From an uncultured Prevotellaceae bacterium (GTDB taxonomy: Bacteria > Bacteroidota > Bacteroidia > Bacteroidales > Bacteroidaceae): a stretch of DNA of 64,000 bases. Position 1 is the first letter of the stretch; each line of letters begins with the position of its first letter. The notes under the pieces were generated by a model. The model was not told the DNA's origin, did not search any database, and saw nothing but the letters and a program-made list of their open reading frames with translations. Both the position numbers and the translations under genes were made by a program. The DNA lies in NCBI GenBank assembly GCA_902786665.1, contig CADADN010000011.1, positions 1 through 64,000 of the forward strand, given 5' to 3'. Positions 50,077-59,705 of this stretch are shown here, in pieces.

Positions 50077-53000
50077 ATGAGACATTTACGATTATTGTTA
50101 ACTTTCATGTCAGTCTGTGCCGTGACGATGGTCTCAGCAGTCACTTTTTCCTTCGAAGGAATGAGATACACTGTGACCTCAAGTTCTGAGCGCACCGTCG
50201 CCCTCATAGGCTGGGATAAGAATTCAAGCCAAGCCTCTCCCGCCACACCACCGGTGGGAAGTTACAAGGCTGCCACCGACGGCCCTGTCGACCCCGAAAT
50301 CCCGTCGAGGGTGCAGTACAATGGCATTTATTACAAAGTGACTTCCATCGACGAAGATGCGTTTTCCGATTGCATCTCATTGCAACAAATCTCCATCCCC
50401 AACTCCGTGGAGAGCATTGGCGACTTCGCCTTCCAGGGATGCTACAACCTTCAGATTGTCAAGGTGCAATGGACCATACCCATCAGCATCAGTGAAAGCG
50501 TGTTTGACGGAGTAGACCTTCCTGCTGCCACACTCGTCGTCCTTCCGGGCTACAAGTCAGCCTTCCAAGAGGCCGACGTGTGGATGGATTTCGGCACCAT
50601 CAACACCTATAATTACCAAGAAGTCATGGATTTCAACATGTGGTTCAAGGACCCGCATGTGAAGGACATTTGCGTCTCCAATTGGGATACGGATGGCGAT
50701 GGAGAGCTCACCTATCGTGAAGCCCAGGCTGTCACCGACCTTGGAGCGGCATTCATGGGTGACACCGAGATGACGAGCTTCACAGAGTTGCGCTCTTTCT
50801 CCGGCCTCACAGAACTCCCCGCTTCCTCCTTCAAGGGATGCTCCAACCTCACCGAGATTTTCATGGCACCCACCATCACCACCATCGGGCAAGAGGCTTT
50901 CGTAGGTTGCGAGAAGCTGGATACCATCATCTTCCAGTCGACAACCTCGGCAAAACTCAACACCATCGGCCATTCCGCATTTGCGGGCTGTGCCAAGTTG
51001 GGCAATTTCGTCCTTCCCAGCAGCCTCGTCACCATTGAAGAGCATGCTTTCGACGGATGCAAAAGCATCACCGCTGTCAACATTCCCTCCAAGGTGACCT
51101 CCATTGGCGACGGCGCTTTCGCCAACTGCTCCTCACTCGCCACCTTCACGGTGAACAGCAGCAACAAGAACTATGCACACAGCTCGGGAAAGACCTACAT
51201 CACCAACAAGGGTGAGAAGAACATCCTCTATTGCTTTGCACCGGGGGCATCGCAGAAGACCATCAACATCCCCACAAGCATAACGGAAATCAAACCCTAT
51301 GCCTTCCAAGGGGCGAAAAACATGGAATACCTCAATCTCAACAAGGTGTACCAAGTGGGCAATGAGGCCTTCGCAGACTGCTCCAATCTCTACACCGTGT
51401 TGATGGGCGACACACTCGCATTCATCGGCACCAACGCCTTCAAGGGCATTGCCAAGGGCGTACGCGTGCAAGTGCTATGGGACACCCCGCTCGACATCAG
51501 CGCCGGAACCTTCAGCACCAACGTCACCGTGCCTGTTGGAGAAATCAACGGCCGCCTCTTCGTGCCCGTCGGCACAAAGTCCGACTATCAGTCCTCCACG
51601 GGATGGGACTGGTTCACCTTCATCGAGGAAGGCACCATTGCCGACTATGCCAACAAGATCATCACCTTCGCCGACGAGAGGACACGCGACCTCTGTGTCG
51701 ATGCTTTCGACACTGACAACGACGGATACCTCACCACCGACGAAGCCGCTGCCGTCACCTACATCGGCAACATCTTCCAAAACTCCGACATCGGCAGTTT
51801 CAACGAGCTGAAGTATTTCACCTCGCTCACCACCATTGATGACAATGCTTTCGATGGAAGCACCGTCACATCCATCATCCTGCCGGAGAGTCTCACCACG
51901 ATAGGCGACAATGCCTTCGCTTTCTGCAACAACCTCACCACCATCACCATACCCAAGAATGTGGAATTCATCGGTGTGGGACCATTCAAGGCTTGTGAGA
52001 GACTCAAGACCATCACTGTGGATACAGAGAACTCGGCCTACACCAGTTCCAGCGGGACGCTCTTCAGCTATGACCGTTCCACCGTGGTGCAGTTTGTCGC
52101 AAACAACTCCTTGACAAAGATCTCCATCCCCAAGGCAGTGACCACCATCGCCCCCGAGGCCTTCTACGGAGCCACCAAACTCGTCTCCGTCAACCTTTCC
52201 ACCAGCGCAGTCTCCTCCATCGGCGAGGAAGCCTTTGGCGGATGCACCTCACTTAACAATGTCACCGTGGGATGGGCTACACCGCTCAACGTGCCTGAGA
52301 ACGTGTTCGACGGTGTCAACCTTGCCAACGCCACGCTGAACGTCCCCAACGGGGTTGACAATCTTTACAAGGAAGCAGCAGTGTGGAAGGACTTCGGCAA
52401 ATTCGTCACCTTCAAGTCCTTCGTCATCTTTGCCGACGAGAAAGTGGAGCGCATCTGCGTGCAGAAGTGGGACACCAACCACGACGGCAAACTCGGTTAC
52501 GATGAGGCAGCAGCCGTCACCACCATTGGCAACATTTTCGAGGGCAACACCGACATCACTTCCTTCGAAGAGTTGGTGGAATTCACCGGTGTCACCAGCA
52601 TTCCCGAGAATGCCTTCAAGGGTTGCTCCTCCTTGGCCAAGCTGACCTTGCCCACCAAGGTGACCACCATCGGTGCTGAAGCCTTCGAGGGCTGTACCGC
52701 TCTTGGCAATGTCACCCTTCCCACCCCCCTCGTCACCATTGGCGACAAGGCGTTCTATGGTTGTGATGCCTTCACCACCTGCACCATCCCCGCCAATGTG
52801 GAAACCGTAGGCAAGGGAGCATTCGGCAGTTGCTCGTCGCTCAAGTCGTTCTCGGTCAGTTCCAAGAACACCAATTACCGTGCCATCGGCAACATCCTCT
52901 TCACACGCGACTCCACCACCGTCGTGCAGTTCCCTGCAGCCATCAGCCGCACCAACTTCGAGGTGTCGAGCAGCGTGTTCAAGCACATCTATCCATACGC

Positions 53001-55962
53001 ATTCAGTGGTGCGACAAAGTTGAAGACCGTAGTGTTCAACTCTTGCGAGACCATCGGCGAATACGCCTTTGAGAAGTGCGAAGGCCTCACCAACCTCACC
53101 ATCGGCAACAATGTGAAGACCATCGGCGACTGCGCATTCATCGACTGCCAGAACCTGCAGGCCATCACCATTCCCACCAATGTGCAAAGCATCGGTGCGA
53201 AAGCCTTCAACGGCATGCCGGCAGGCGTAAGATGCCAGGTGGCATGGACCACGCCACCAGCCATCCCCGCCAACACCTTCTCCAATTTCGAAGCCTTGGC
53301 CCAGGGTCAGATCAGCGGCATCCTCTTCGTTCCCACAGGTGCGAAGGCAGCCTTTGAGACTGCCCAGGGATGGAACTTCTTCAACATCGTCTACGAGGGC
53401 AACATGGCCGACTATGACGCCACCCTCATCACCTTCACCGACCCGTTGGTGAAGCAGCTTGCCGTGGCCGCTTGGGACACCGACGGTGACAACCAACTCA
53501 GCTACACCGAGGCGGAGGCTGTCAAGACCCTGGGTACAGTGTTCGCAGGCAAGGATATCACCAAGTTCAACGAGTTCAAGTACTTCACATCGGTAACCGA
53601 AGTGAATGCCAACGCGTTCAAGGGCTGTTCCGCCCTTACCAAAGTGACATTCCCGGCGAATGTGACCACCATCGGTGCACAAGCCTTCGAGGGCTGCTCC
53701 ACGCTCGCCAATGTCAGCTTGCCCACCACACTTGCCACCATCGGCGACAAGGCCTTCTATGGTTGTGATGCGTTCACCACCTGTGAAATCCCCGCCAATG
53801 TGTCGGCTGTAGGCAAAGGCGCATTTGGCAGTTGCATGTCTCTCAAGTCATTCACCGTCAATTCCGGCAACACCCGTTACCGCGCCATCGGGTCCATCCT
53901 CTTCACACGCGACTCCACGACAGTCGTGCAGTTCCCGGCGGCTCTCAACCGTTCTAATTTCGAGGTGTCGAGCAGCAAGTTCAAGAACATCTATCCCTAT
54001 GCCTTCAGTGGAGCAATCAACTTGAAGACCGTTGTGTTGAACTCCGTGGAGACCATCGGTGAATATGCCTTCGAGAAATGCGGGGAATTCAAGTCCATCA
54101 ACATCCCCTTCGCTGTGAATTCCATAGGGAATTATGCCTTCCTTGAGTGTGCACAACTCGACTCGGTCACCGTGGAATGGCGCACACCACTTGCCGTGCC
54201 AGCCAACACCTTCGAGGGTGTCGACGTGGCCAATGCTACACTCAGTGTGCCCAAGGGCACCGACGGGCTCTACAAGAGTGCAAGTGTATGGAAGGACTTC
54301 GGCAAAATCGTCGTCTATCTTGACGACATCTCCACCATCGACTTCGAAGACCCATTGGTCAAGGCCATCTGTGTCGCCAACTGGGATAAGGATGGTGATG
54401 GAGAACTCACAGTGGGAGAGGCCAAGACCATCAAGAGCCTTGGAACATACTTCAAGGGTACGGAAATCAAGTCGTTCGACGAACTGAAATATTTCACCGC
54501 CCTCACCTCCATCCCGTCAAGAGCTTTCGACGGCTGCTCACAACTGAAGTCCGTCACCCTGCCTAAGAGCATCAAGAAGATTGACTCTTATGCCTTCCAA
54601 GACTGTTCAAGCTTGAATGCCATCGAGATTCCAAGTGGTGTCACCGACATCTTGTATGCTGCATTCAACAACTGCTCCAGCCTGAAGGTCATCGACATCC
54701 CGGCTTCCGTCACCAACATCTATGTGAACGGAGTGTTCACCAACTGCTCCTCACTTGAAGAATTCAAGGTGGCAGAAGGCAACACCCGCTACACTGCTGT
54801 GGACGGCGTCCTCTTCAATTTGGCCAAGACCATCCTCGTGGCCTATCCTGGAGGCAAAGCAGGCGAATATATCGTTCCCGACGGTGTCACCACCATGCGA
54901 CAGTATGCCTTCTGCGGTGCCACCAAACTCACCAAGTGCCACCTGCCCAAGACGCTCACCGCCATTCCTTATGGTGCTTTTGCAAAGTGCTCGTCGATGA
55001 CCTATGTCAACATCCCGGCATCGGTGCAGAGTGTAGACCAGTTCGCATTCACTCAGTGTACGAAACTCGCTGTGATGAAACTGGGTTGGAAGACTCCGCT
55101 TGCAGAGCCGAACATCACAGGCAACGCCTTCCAGAACACGCTGACAGAAGACATCCGTCTCTATGTGCCGGCAGGTACGAAGTATGACTATATGGAAGCA
55201 CCCATCTGGGAGAACTTCAAGGAGTTCATCGAGTACACCAACTGCGATGTCAACCTTGACGGCTTTGCCGACATGCTCGACGCCGTGGATGTTGTCAAGT
55301 ATGTTGTAGGCACACCAGCCATCACCATCGACCCCTTCCTTGCCGACTTCGACGATGACGACTTTGTCACTGTTGCCGACGCCGTCATGCTGGTGAACAT
55401 GATTGCCAATGGAGAGGCTGCTCCCAACATCAACGCCGCACCGGCACACTTCGACGAAGAAGAGGAACTCACCGTCACCATGTCGTCAAACAATGTCTTG
55501 TCGCTAGACCTCTGCAGCCCCGTCAGGTACACTGCATTCCAGTTCGACCTCACATTGCCTGACATCAGCGAAGTGGAGCTCGCGCAACTCTCTCAGAGAG
55601 CCACTCGCGGACATCAGTTGGTCTACAACAAGATTGGTGAGAACACCTACCGTTTCGCATCCATCTCCTTCAACAACGCACCTTTTGGTGGGTTCGAGGG
55701 GACTATCATCAACATCCAGACAGGAGCTGCCGCCCTCGATGACATCGTGGTCAGCAACATCAAGTTCGTCTCCCTGGATGGTGCCATCCATTCCTTCGAC
55801 AATGTCGACCATGCCTTGCCTACCGGCATCGTGGAGATGCAGCAGGAAGGCCGCTACGCCGCTTTCGAGGATGGAGTATACTACAACCTCAACGGCGTGA
55901 AGGTGGAGAAGCCTGGAAAGGGTGTCTACATCGTCAACGGCAAGAAAGTAATCATCAAATAA
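50077..55962 (+). CDS. Giant BspA-like leucine-rich repeat protein with calcium-loop modules
   Basis: A 1961-residue secreted protein: signal peptide (LLLTFMSVCAVTMVSA), then five modules, each an EF-hand-like loop followed by BspA-type repeats (LRR_5, for example AFQGCYNLQIV). The loops are DTDGDGELTYRE (DNA about 50683), DTDNDGYLTTDE (51709), DTNHDGKLGYDE (52470), DTDGDNQLSYTE (53478) and DKDGDGELTVGE (54382). The C-terminus has a dockerin-like pair (DVNLDGFADMLD and DFDDDDFVTVAD, about 55245-55400), a cohesin-like domain (about 55440-55800) and the short tail NLNGVKVEKPGKGVYI. The ATG at 50077 is chosen because the upstream frame lacks a signal peptide. BspA repeats often mediate adhesion. 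Confidence 0.9.
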   Translation: MRHLRLLLTFMSVCAVTMVSAVTFSFEGMRYTVTSSSERTVALIGWDKNSSQASPATPPVGSYKAATDGPVDPEIPSRVQYNGIYYKVTSIDEDAFSDCISLQQISIPNSVESIGDFAFQGCYNLQIVKVQWTIPISISESVFDGVDLPAATLVVLPGYKSAFQEADVWMDFGTINTYNYQEVMDFNMWFKDPHVKDICVSNWDTDGDGELTYREAQAVTDLGAAFMGDTEMTSFTELRSFSGLTELPASSFKGCSNLTEIFMAPTITTIGQEAFVGCEKLDTIIFQSTTSAKLNTIGHSAFAGCAKLGNFVLPSSLVTIEEHAFDGCKSITAVNIPSKVTSIGDGAFANCSSLATFTVNSSNKNYAHSSGKTYITNKGEKNILYCFAPGASQKTINIPTSITEIKPYAFQGAKNMEYLNLNKVYQVGNEAFADCSNLYTVLMGDTLAFIGTNAFKGIAKGVRVQVLWDTPLDISAGTFSTNVTVPVGEINGRLFVPVGTKSDYQSSTGWDWFTFIEEGTIADYANKIITFADERTRDLCVDAFDTDNDGYLTTDEAAAVTYIGNIFQNSDIGSFNELKYFTSLTTIDDNAFDGSTVTSIILPESLTTIGDNAFAFCNNLTTITIPKNVEFIGVGPFKACERLKTITVDTENSAYTSSSGTLFSYDRSTVVQFVANNSLTKISIPKAVTTIAPEAFYGATKLVSVNLSTSAVSSIGEEAFGGCTSLNNVTVGWATPLNVPENVFDGVNLANATLNVPNGVDNLYKEAAVWKDFGKFVTFKSFVIFADEKVERICVQKWDTNHDGKLGYDEAAAVTTIGNIFEGNTDITSFEELVEFTGVTSIPENAFKGCSSLAKLTLPTKVTTIGAEAFEGCTALGNVTLPTPLVTIGDKAFYGCDAFTTCTIPANVETVGKGAFGSCSSLKSFSVSSKNTNYRAIGNILFTRDSTTVVQFPAAISRTNFEVSSSVFKHIYPYAFSGATKLKTVVFNSCETIGEYAFEKCEGLTNLTIGNNVKTIGDCAFIDCQNLQAITIPTNVQSIGAKAFNGMPAGVRCQVAWTTPPAIPANTFSNFEALAQGQISGILFVPTGAKAAFETAQGWNFFNIVYEGNMADYDATLITFTDPLVKQLAVAAWDTDGDNQLSYTEAEAVKTLGTVFAGKDITKFNEFKYFTSVTEVNANAFKGCSALTKVTFPANVTTIGAQAFEGCSTLANVSLPTTLATIGDKAFYGCDAFTTCEIPANVSAVGKGAFGSCMSLKSFTVNSGNTRYRAIGSILFTRDSTTVVQFPAALNRSNFEVSSSKFKNIYPYAFSGAINLKTVVLNSVETIGEYAFEKCGEFKSINIPFAVNSIGNYAFLECAQLDSVTVEWRTPLAVPANTFEGVDVANATLSVPKGTDGLYKSASVWKDFGKIVVYLDDISTIDFEDPLVKAICVANWDKDGDGELTVGEAKTIKSLGTYFKGTEIKSFDELKYFTALTSIPSRAFDGCSQLKSVTLPKSIKKIDSYAFQDCSSLNAIEIPSGVTDILYAAFNNCSSLKVIDIPASVTNIYVNGVFTNCSSLEEFKVAEGNTRYTAVDGVLFNLAKTILVAYPGGKAGEYIVPDGVTTMRQYAFCGATKLTKCHLPKTLTAIPYGAFAKCSSMTYVNIPASVQSVDQFAFTQCTKLAVMKLGWKTPLAEPNITGNAFQNTLTEDIRLYVPAGTKYDYMEAPIWENFKEFIEYTNCDVNLDGFADMLDAVDVVKYVVGTPAITIDPFLADFDDDDFVTVADAVMLVNMIANGEAAPNINAAPAHFDEEEELTVTMSSNNVLSLDLCSPVRYTAFQFDLTLPDISEVELAQLSQRATRGHQLVYNKIGENTYRFASISFNNAPFGGFEGTIINIQTGAAALDDIVVSNIKFVSLDGAIHSFDNVDHALPTGIVEMQQEGRYAAFEDGVYYNLNGVKVEKPGKGVYIVNGKKVIIK

Positions 55963-55973
55963 GCATCGAGACA

Positions 55974-56624
55974 ATGAGAAAGAACATCATATTCCTGGTC
56001 ATCGCTTTTCTGAGCATCGCCAGTTTCTCCAAGGCAGACAATGTGAGCATCGATGATTTCAGCATCAAGCAGGGTGACACCATACAGGTGCCCCTGAAAC
56101 TCACCAACACCCACTACAACCTCACGGCATTCAGCATGACGATGACCTTGCCGAAGGGCTTGAAAATACTGGAGGGAGAAGCCACCAGTCGCTTTGCAGG
56201 TGTTATCGAGGTGGGGTCGCCCGACCCAAGTGCGAATATATATAATGTATGCGGCATCGACCTCGCCTCCGGCGTCATCAGCGGGTCGTCGGGCGACCTC
56301 GTACTCCTCACCTTCGTCGCAAGCCAAGACTTCATGGGTGGAGACGCCACCATCACCGAGGTGGACTTCATCACCAGCGACCGCAAGCATGTCAGATGCA
56401 GCGACACTTCGTTCAGGGTCGACTACGAGCCATCGAGCAATGTCAGAATGGGTGATGTCGACAACAACGGCGTCATCGACATTTCCGACGTGATGACTGC
56501 GGTCAACAAGATGTTGGGCAAGAAAGTGTCGCCATTCGTCTTTGCCAATGCCGACACCGACGGCAATGGTGAAATCGACATCGTCGATGTGATGAACATC
56601 GTCAACATCATGCTGGGCAAGTAA
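55974..56624 (+). CDS. Secreted cohesin-like/dockerin protein
   Basis: A 216-residue exported protein of the same architecture as the protein encoded at 48006: signal peptide (IIFLVIAFLSIASFSKA), cohesin-like domain (about 22-150) with FSMTMTLPKGLKIL, and a C-terminal dockerin pair: GDVDNNGVIDISDV and ADTDGNGEIDIVDV. The terminal GK is directly followed by the stop. It starts 11 bp after the BspA-like gene, so both are probably co-transcribed, and it ends before a strong terminator. Confidence 0.83.
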   Translation: MRKNIIFLVIAFLSIASFSKADNVSIDDFSIKQGDTIQVPLKLTNTHYNLTAFSMTMTLPKGLKILEGEATSRFAGVIEVGSPDPSANIYNVCGIDLASGVISGSSGDLVLLTFVASQDFMGGDATITEVDFITSDRKHVRCSDTSFRVDYEPSSNVRMGDVDNNGVIDISDVMTAVNKMLGKKVSPFVFANADTDGNGEIDIVDVMNIVNIMLGK

Positions 56625-56670
56625 AGACTCCAAGGACTTTAAAGGCCTTAAGGACCTTAAAGACCCTCAA
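56625..56670. repeat. CCTTAAAG-like tandem units
   Basis: Three to four units of GGACTTTAAAG / GGCCTTAAGGACCTTAAAG after the stop, related to the array at 3145. Confidence 0.6.
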
Positions 56671-56679
56671 TCCAATAAT

Positions 56680-56707
56680 CCCGCCATCCGGTCTTCCGGG
56701 TGGCGGG
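56680..56707 (+). terminator. Terminator of the secreted-protein cluster
   Basis: CCCGCCATCCGG pairs with CCGGGTGGCGGG (12-bp stem with one wobble, TCTT loop) followed by ATTTTG. It marks a clear boundary between the secreted proteins and the phage-like block. Confidence 0.8.
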
Positions 56708-56809
56708 ATTTTGCATGGTTTGGCTTGGTGCTGGCCAGGCATTCCCGTTTTTCCAGCCCCCTTAGCCTCGCCTATATTAAAATGACATCCCTTCCGGCTT
56801 TTCCCATGC

Positions 56810-56818
56810 TATCTTTGC
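56810..56818 (+). promoter_or_regulatory. -7 promoter element of the phage-like block
   Basis: TATCTTTGC matches TAnnTTTGC, 39 bp upstream of the capsid-like gene. No well-spaced TTTG is present. Confidence 0.6.
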
Positions 56819-56857
56819 AGCGAGATAGTTCACATTATTCATTTTCAATCAAAACAC

Positions 56858-58330
56858 ATGAGAAAAGTCAAGCAACTGAAAGACCTGCTGCCCCTCGCGG
56901 TGAAGGGCATCGCCCTTGCCGCCGCTGGTGTGGACGCCGGCACGTTGATGGCCGCCGCCGCCGACCTTCCCGATGCAGGGAAGACACGCTCGGGCAACGA
57001 ATTGTACAAGGGCACCACGGAGCACCACACCACAGCCGGCGCCGCTGCAGCGCACCCACAGAACCCCGAAGGCATCCTCACCGAGACATTCTCGCGCGTC
57101 GACGGCGATGACGAGATGTACCAGAAAGACATCGACGAGCGCATCACACGCATCAGGCCCATGGCAACCCCCATCGACCAGATTTCGCGTTACGCCACCG
57201 CACAGAGAGCCAAGTCGTTCGAGGTGAAATACTACAGCGTGGGGACACGTCCGGTGAAGACCACCCTCACCGCCGCCGTCACCGCATCGAACAATGTCTC
57301 CACCGCCATCCAGGTGGCCGACCCCGACATGTTCACCCTCGACGACACCATCCGCGTCGTAGGTGTCAAAGCCCTTTTCAACTACAAGGGGACGGCCTAC
57401 AATGGCAGCGACGCCGCCACACCCGACCTCGTGCTCTGTGTCTGCGGAAAGACCTCCAGCGGACAGCCCATCGTCTATGCCGTCAACGGTACGCTCGTCG
57501 GCGGACAGCCCATCGGACTCCCCGCCATCGATGTCAACACCACCCTCATCAGGATGGGAAAGTCGTGCGGGGAACTAGACGTGCAGACAGGACGCTTCAA
57601 CAACATCCCCACTTCCGAACTCCAATACTGCCAGAACTTCATGGCACAAATCGAGCAGTCTACCTTGGACAAGATAGCTGCCAAGGAGGTGAACTGGGGC
57701 TTCTCCGACCTGGAGGAAGACAGCATCTACGACATGCGCCTCGCCATGGAGAATTCCTTCCTTTTCGGCGACATGAACATGATCAACCACAGCGTGAAGG
57801 ATGGCATGTCACAGTGGTTCACCAAGGGCATCTGGTGGCAGGAAGGAAAGGACATCGAAGTAGGCTCGTATGATGCCACCAAGCATGTCGCCGTCATCTC
57901 CGACAACGACCTGGTGGACATCTCCAAGGACCTCTTCGTCGGCACCGGCATCGGCAACAAGCGCAAGGTGCTGCTCTGTGGAAGCGACTTCCTCGCCGCA
58001 CTCTCCAAAATCGACAGCGACAAGTTCAGACTCAAGGACACCGTAGAAATCTGGAATCTCAAATTCAAGTCATGGGAGACCGACTTCGGCGAAATCCTCG
58101 CCATGCACGACGAACTCTTCGACCTCAACGGCATGGCAGACTGCGCCTTCGCACTCGACCCGGAATTCCTCACCAAGAAAACCTACCTCAGCTGGAGCCG
58201 TAACATCCTCGACCTCAAGAAGGCCGGAGTGCGCAACACCGACGCCGTCGTCATCCAGGAAATCAGCTGCCTCTATCTCAGATACCGCAAGGCACATGCG
58301 CGGCTCCAACTCGCACAAGCTTCCAACTGA
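56858..58330 (+). CDS. Phage major-capsid-like protein (DUF5309/SU10 type)
   Basis: A 490-residue soluble protein. The N-terminal 65 residues are Ala/Gly-rich and could be a scaffold-like delta domain; the core opens with MATPIDQISRYATAQRAKS then YYSVGTRPVKTT near residues 107-140, and contains KRKVLLCGSDFLAALSK near 367-383. This pattern fits the DUF5309/SU10-type capsid fold, and the following genes look like head-completion and fibre genes. The assignment is by pattern only. It is the first gene of the block and has its own -7 element; no terminase or portal lies between it and the preceding terminator. Confidence 0.6.
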   Translation: MRKVKQLKDLLPLAVKGIALAAAGVDAGTLMAAAADLPDAGKTRSGNELYKGTTEHHTTAGAAAAHPQNPEGILTETFSRVDGDDEMYQKDIDERITRIRPMATPIDQISRYATAQRAKSFEVKYYSVGTRPVKTTLTAAVTASNNVSTAIQVADPDMFTLDDTIRVVGVKALFNYKGTAYNGSDAATPDLVLCVCGKTSSGQPIVYAVNGTLVGGQPIGLPAIDVNTTLIRMGKSCGELDVQTGRFNNIPTSELQYCQNFMAQIEQSTLDKIAAKEVNWGFSDLEEDSIYDMRLAMENSFLFGDMNMINHSVKDGMSQWFTKGIWWQEGKDIEVGSYDATKHVAVISDNDLVDISKDLFVGTGIGNKRKVLLCGSDFLAALSKIDSDKFRLKDTVEIWNLKFKSWETDFGEILAMHDELFDLNGMADCAFALDPEFLTKKTYLSWSRNILDLKKAGVRNTDAVVIQEISCLYLRYRKAHARLQLAQASN

Positions 58331-58347
58331 CCAATCCAACTACCACC

Positions 58348-58731
58348 ATGCTGAAAACTTATTCCGCCGAAACGGAAGTCAGCATCAACGTGCTCATGGG
58401 AGGGGCGTACCGGCACCTCGCCTTCATCCCACGCACGTTGGGTGGGTCGTCGTTCGCCACCGACGACCCCATGCTGCAAAAGGCCATCGAGCAACACCGT
58501 TTCTTCGGCACACGCATCACACTCGCCAACACCTTGGACGACAACCACCAAAAACGCCCTGACACGGATGCGGAACAGACCAGGAAAACCGTGAACCTCA
58601 CCTTCTCTTCCATTTCAGATGCAAAAGACTATTGTGCCGACAACTTCGGCATATCAAGGACGCGACTGAAAAGTTTTGAACAAATCAAGGCCATTGCCGA
58701 AGACAACGGCGTGGTCATCAACCTCAAATGA
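58348..58731 (+). CDS. Small phage head-region-type protein
   Basis: A 127-residue protein. The segment SSFATDDPMLQKAIEQHRFFG resembles the short proteins often encoded just after capsid genes, which read F..TDDPxLxxAIExHxxFG. The C-terminal 35 residues (AKDYCADNFGISRTRLKSFEQIKAIA) look like a small helical domain. It lies 17 bp after the capsid-like gene. The function is unknown. Confidence 0.6.
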   Translation: MLKTYSAETEVSINVLMGGAYRHLAFIPRTLGGSSFATDDPMLQKAIEQHRFFGTRITLANTLDDNHQKRPDTDAEQTRKTVNLTFSSISDAKDYCADNFGISRTRLKSFEQIKAIAEDNGVVINLK

Positions 58732-58738
58732 AAGACAT

Positions 58739-58939
58739 ATGACTGTTTGGAAAAACAACAAGGAGAAACACACCCCTTTCGCGGCAAGAGGAAACGGAAG
58801 GATGCGAGAGGTGGAGGAAAAACTGAAATTTCTTGAGGAACAACTCGACAACCAACTGAAACTGCTCGTGGTGGAAGAACCACCGGAAACCTGCGAACCC
58901 AACACCATCTACCTCGTATGCAAGGACATAGACGACTAA
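58739..58939 (+). CDS. Small coiled-coil protein
   Basis: A 66-residue protein, charged, with a central helix (REVEEKLKFLEEQLDNQLKL) that can form a coiled coil and a short acidic C-terminus (YLVCKDIDD). It starts 7 bp after the previous stop. No family recognised; a minor structural or assembly role is a guess from context. Confidence 0.6.
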   Translation: MTVWKNNKEKHTPFAARGNGRMREVEEKLKFLEEQLDNQLKLLVVEEPPETCEPNTIYLVCKDIDD

Positions 58940-58951
58940 CAACCACCCATC

Positions 58952-59566
58952 ATGAAAAATCCCGTCAGGAAAATCATACGCGACACAAGGGTGTCGCTTG
59001 ACTTCAACCAAGAAGAAACACCACTCTTCGAAACCTGTGGGGCAGGCAACCTCACACTCGATGACATCATCAGGTCGAAGGTGGAAATGGCAACACGAAA
59101 CGTCGTGCAACACCTCGACAACCTCTTGCTCGCACCGGGAACACCCATAAGAACCACACTCGCATGGCCGGGAGGGACACCGGGCGTGGGGATGGCGGTC
59201 ATGCCACTGCCACTGGACTGCATGAGACTCCTATGTGTACAACTGTCAGACTGGAACAGGCCTGCACGCATCATCACCGAAGACGACCCTGAATACCAAT
59301 GGCAGCACACACCATTCCCCGGGGTGGGAGGCAACCCGGACAGGCCCGTTGCCGTCATCTGCCAAAGACCAACGGGATGGGTGGCAGAACTGTTCTCTTC
59401 CACCGCGGGGAGGGGGGTGGTCATCGAAAAGGCGCAATACCATCCCATTCCACGCATCACAGAAGACGACTGCATCAACATCCCCTCGATGGCTTACGAC
59501 GACGTGGTGAGACAACTCGCTTCGCTCACAGCAGAGACACTGGGATACAATACGGAAAAACAGTAA
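58952..59566 (+). CDS. Phage-block protein of unknown function
   Basis: A 204-residue protein with no signal peptide. The sequence alternates helices (DDIIRSKVEMATRNVVQHL) and beta segments with many Pro/Gly (LAPGTPIRTTLAWPGGTPGVG). Its place between the capsid-like gene and the fibre gene suggests a head-tail connector or neck role, but I see no diagnostic motif. It starts 12 bp after the previous gene. Confidence 0.6.
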   Translation: MKNPVRKIIRDTRVSLDFNQEETPLFETCGAGNLTLDDIIRSKVEMATRNVVQHLDNLLLAPGTPIRTTLAWPGGTPGVGMAVMPLPLDCMRLLCVQLSDWNRPARIITEDDPEYQWQHTPFPGVGGNPDRPVAVICQRPTGWVAELFSSTAGRGVVIEKAQYHPIPRITEDDCINIPSMAYDDVVRQLASLTAETLGYNTEKQ

Positions 59567-59570
59567 AAGT

Positions 59571-59704
59571 GAACATTTGAGCTTCGCTCGATTGTCGGTT
59601 GCGTCTCGGCAGAGCAAGCAAGCTTGACTTTGCACTCGACTATCACGACAATTGTCCCTTTAACTCCTGAAAAAGCAGATATACTCCCCTTTAACTCCTG
59701 AAAA
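59571..59704 (+). repeat. TTTAACTCC family leader before the fibre gene
   Basis: Head AAGTGAACATTTG at 59571, an unrelated 65-bp insert, then ACAATTGTCCCTTTAACTCC and the tail CTCCCCTTTAACTCCTGA, which runs into AAAAA and the ATG at 59706. Same family as 23153. Confidence 0.75.
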
Positions 59705-59705
59705 A

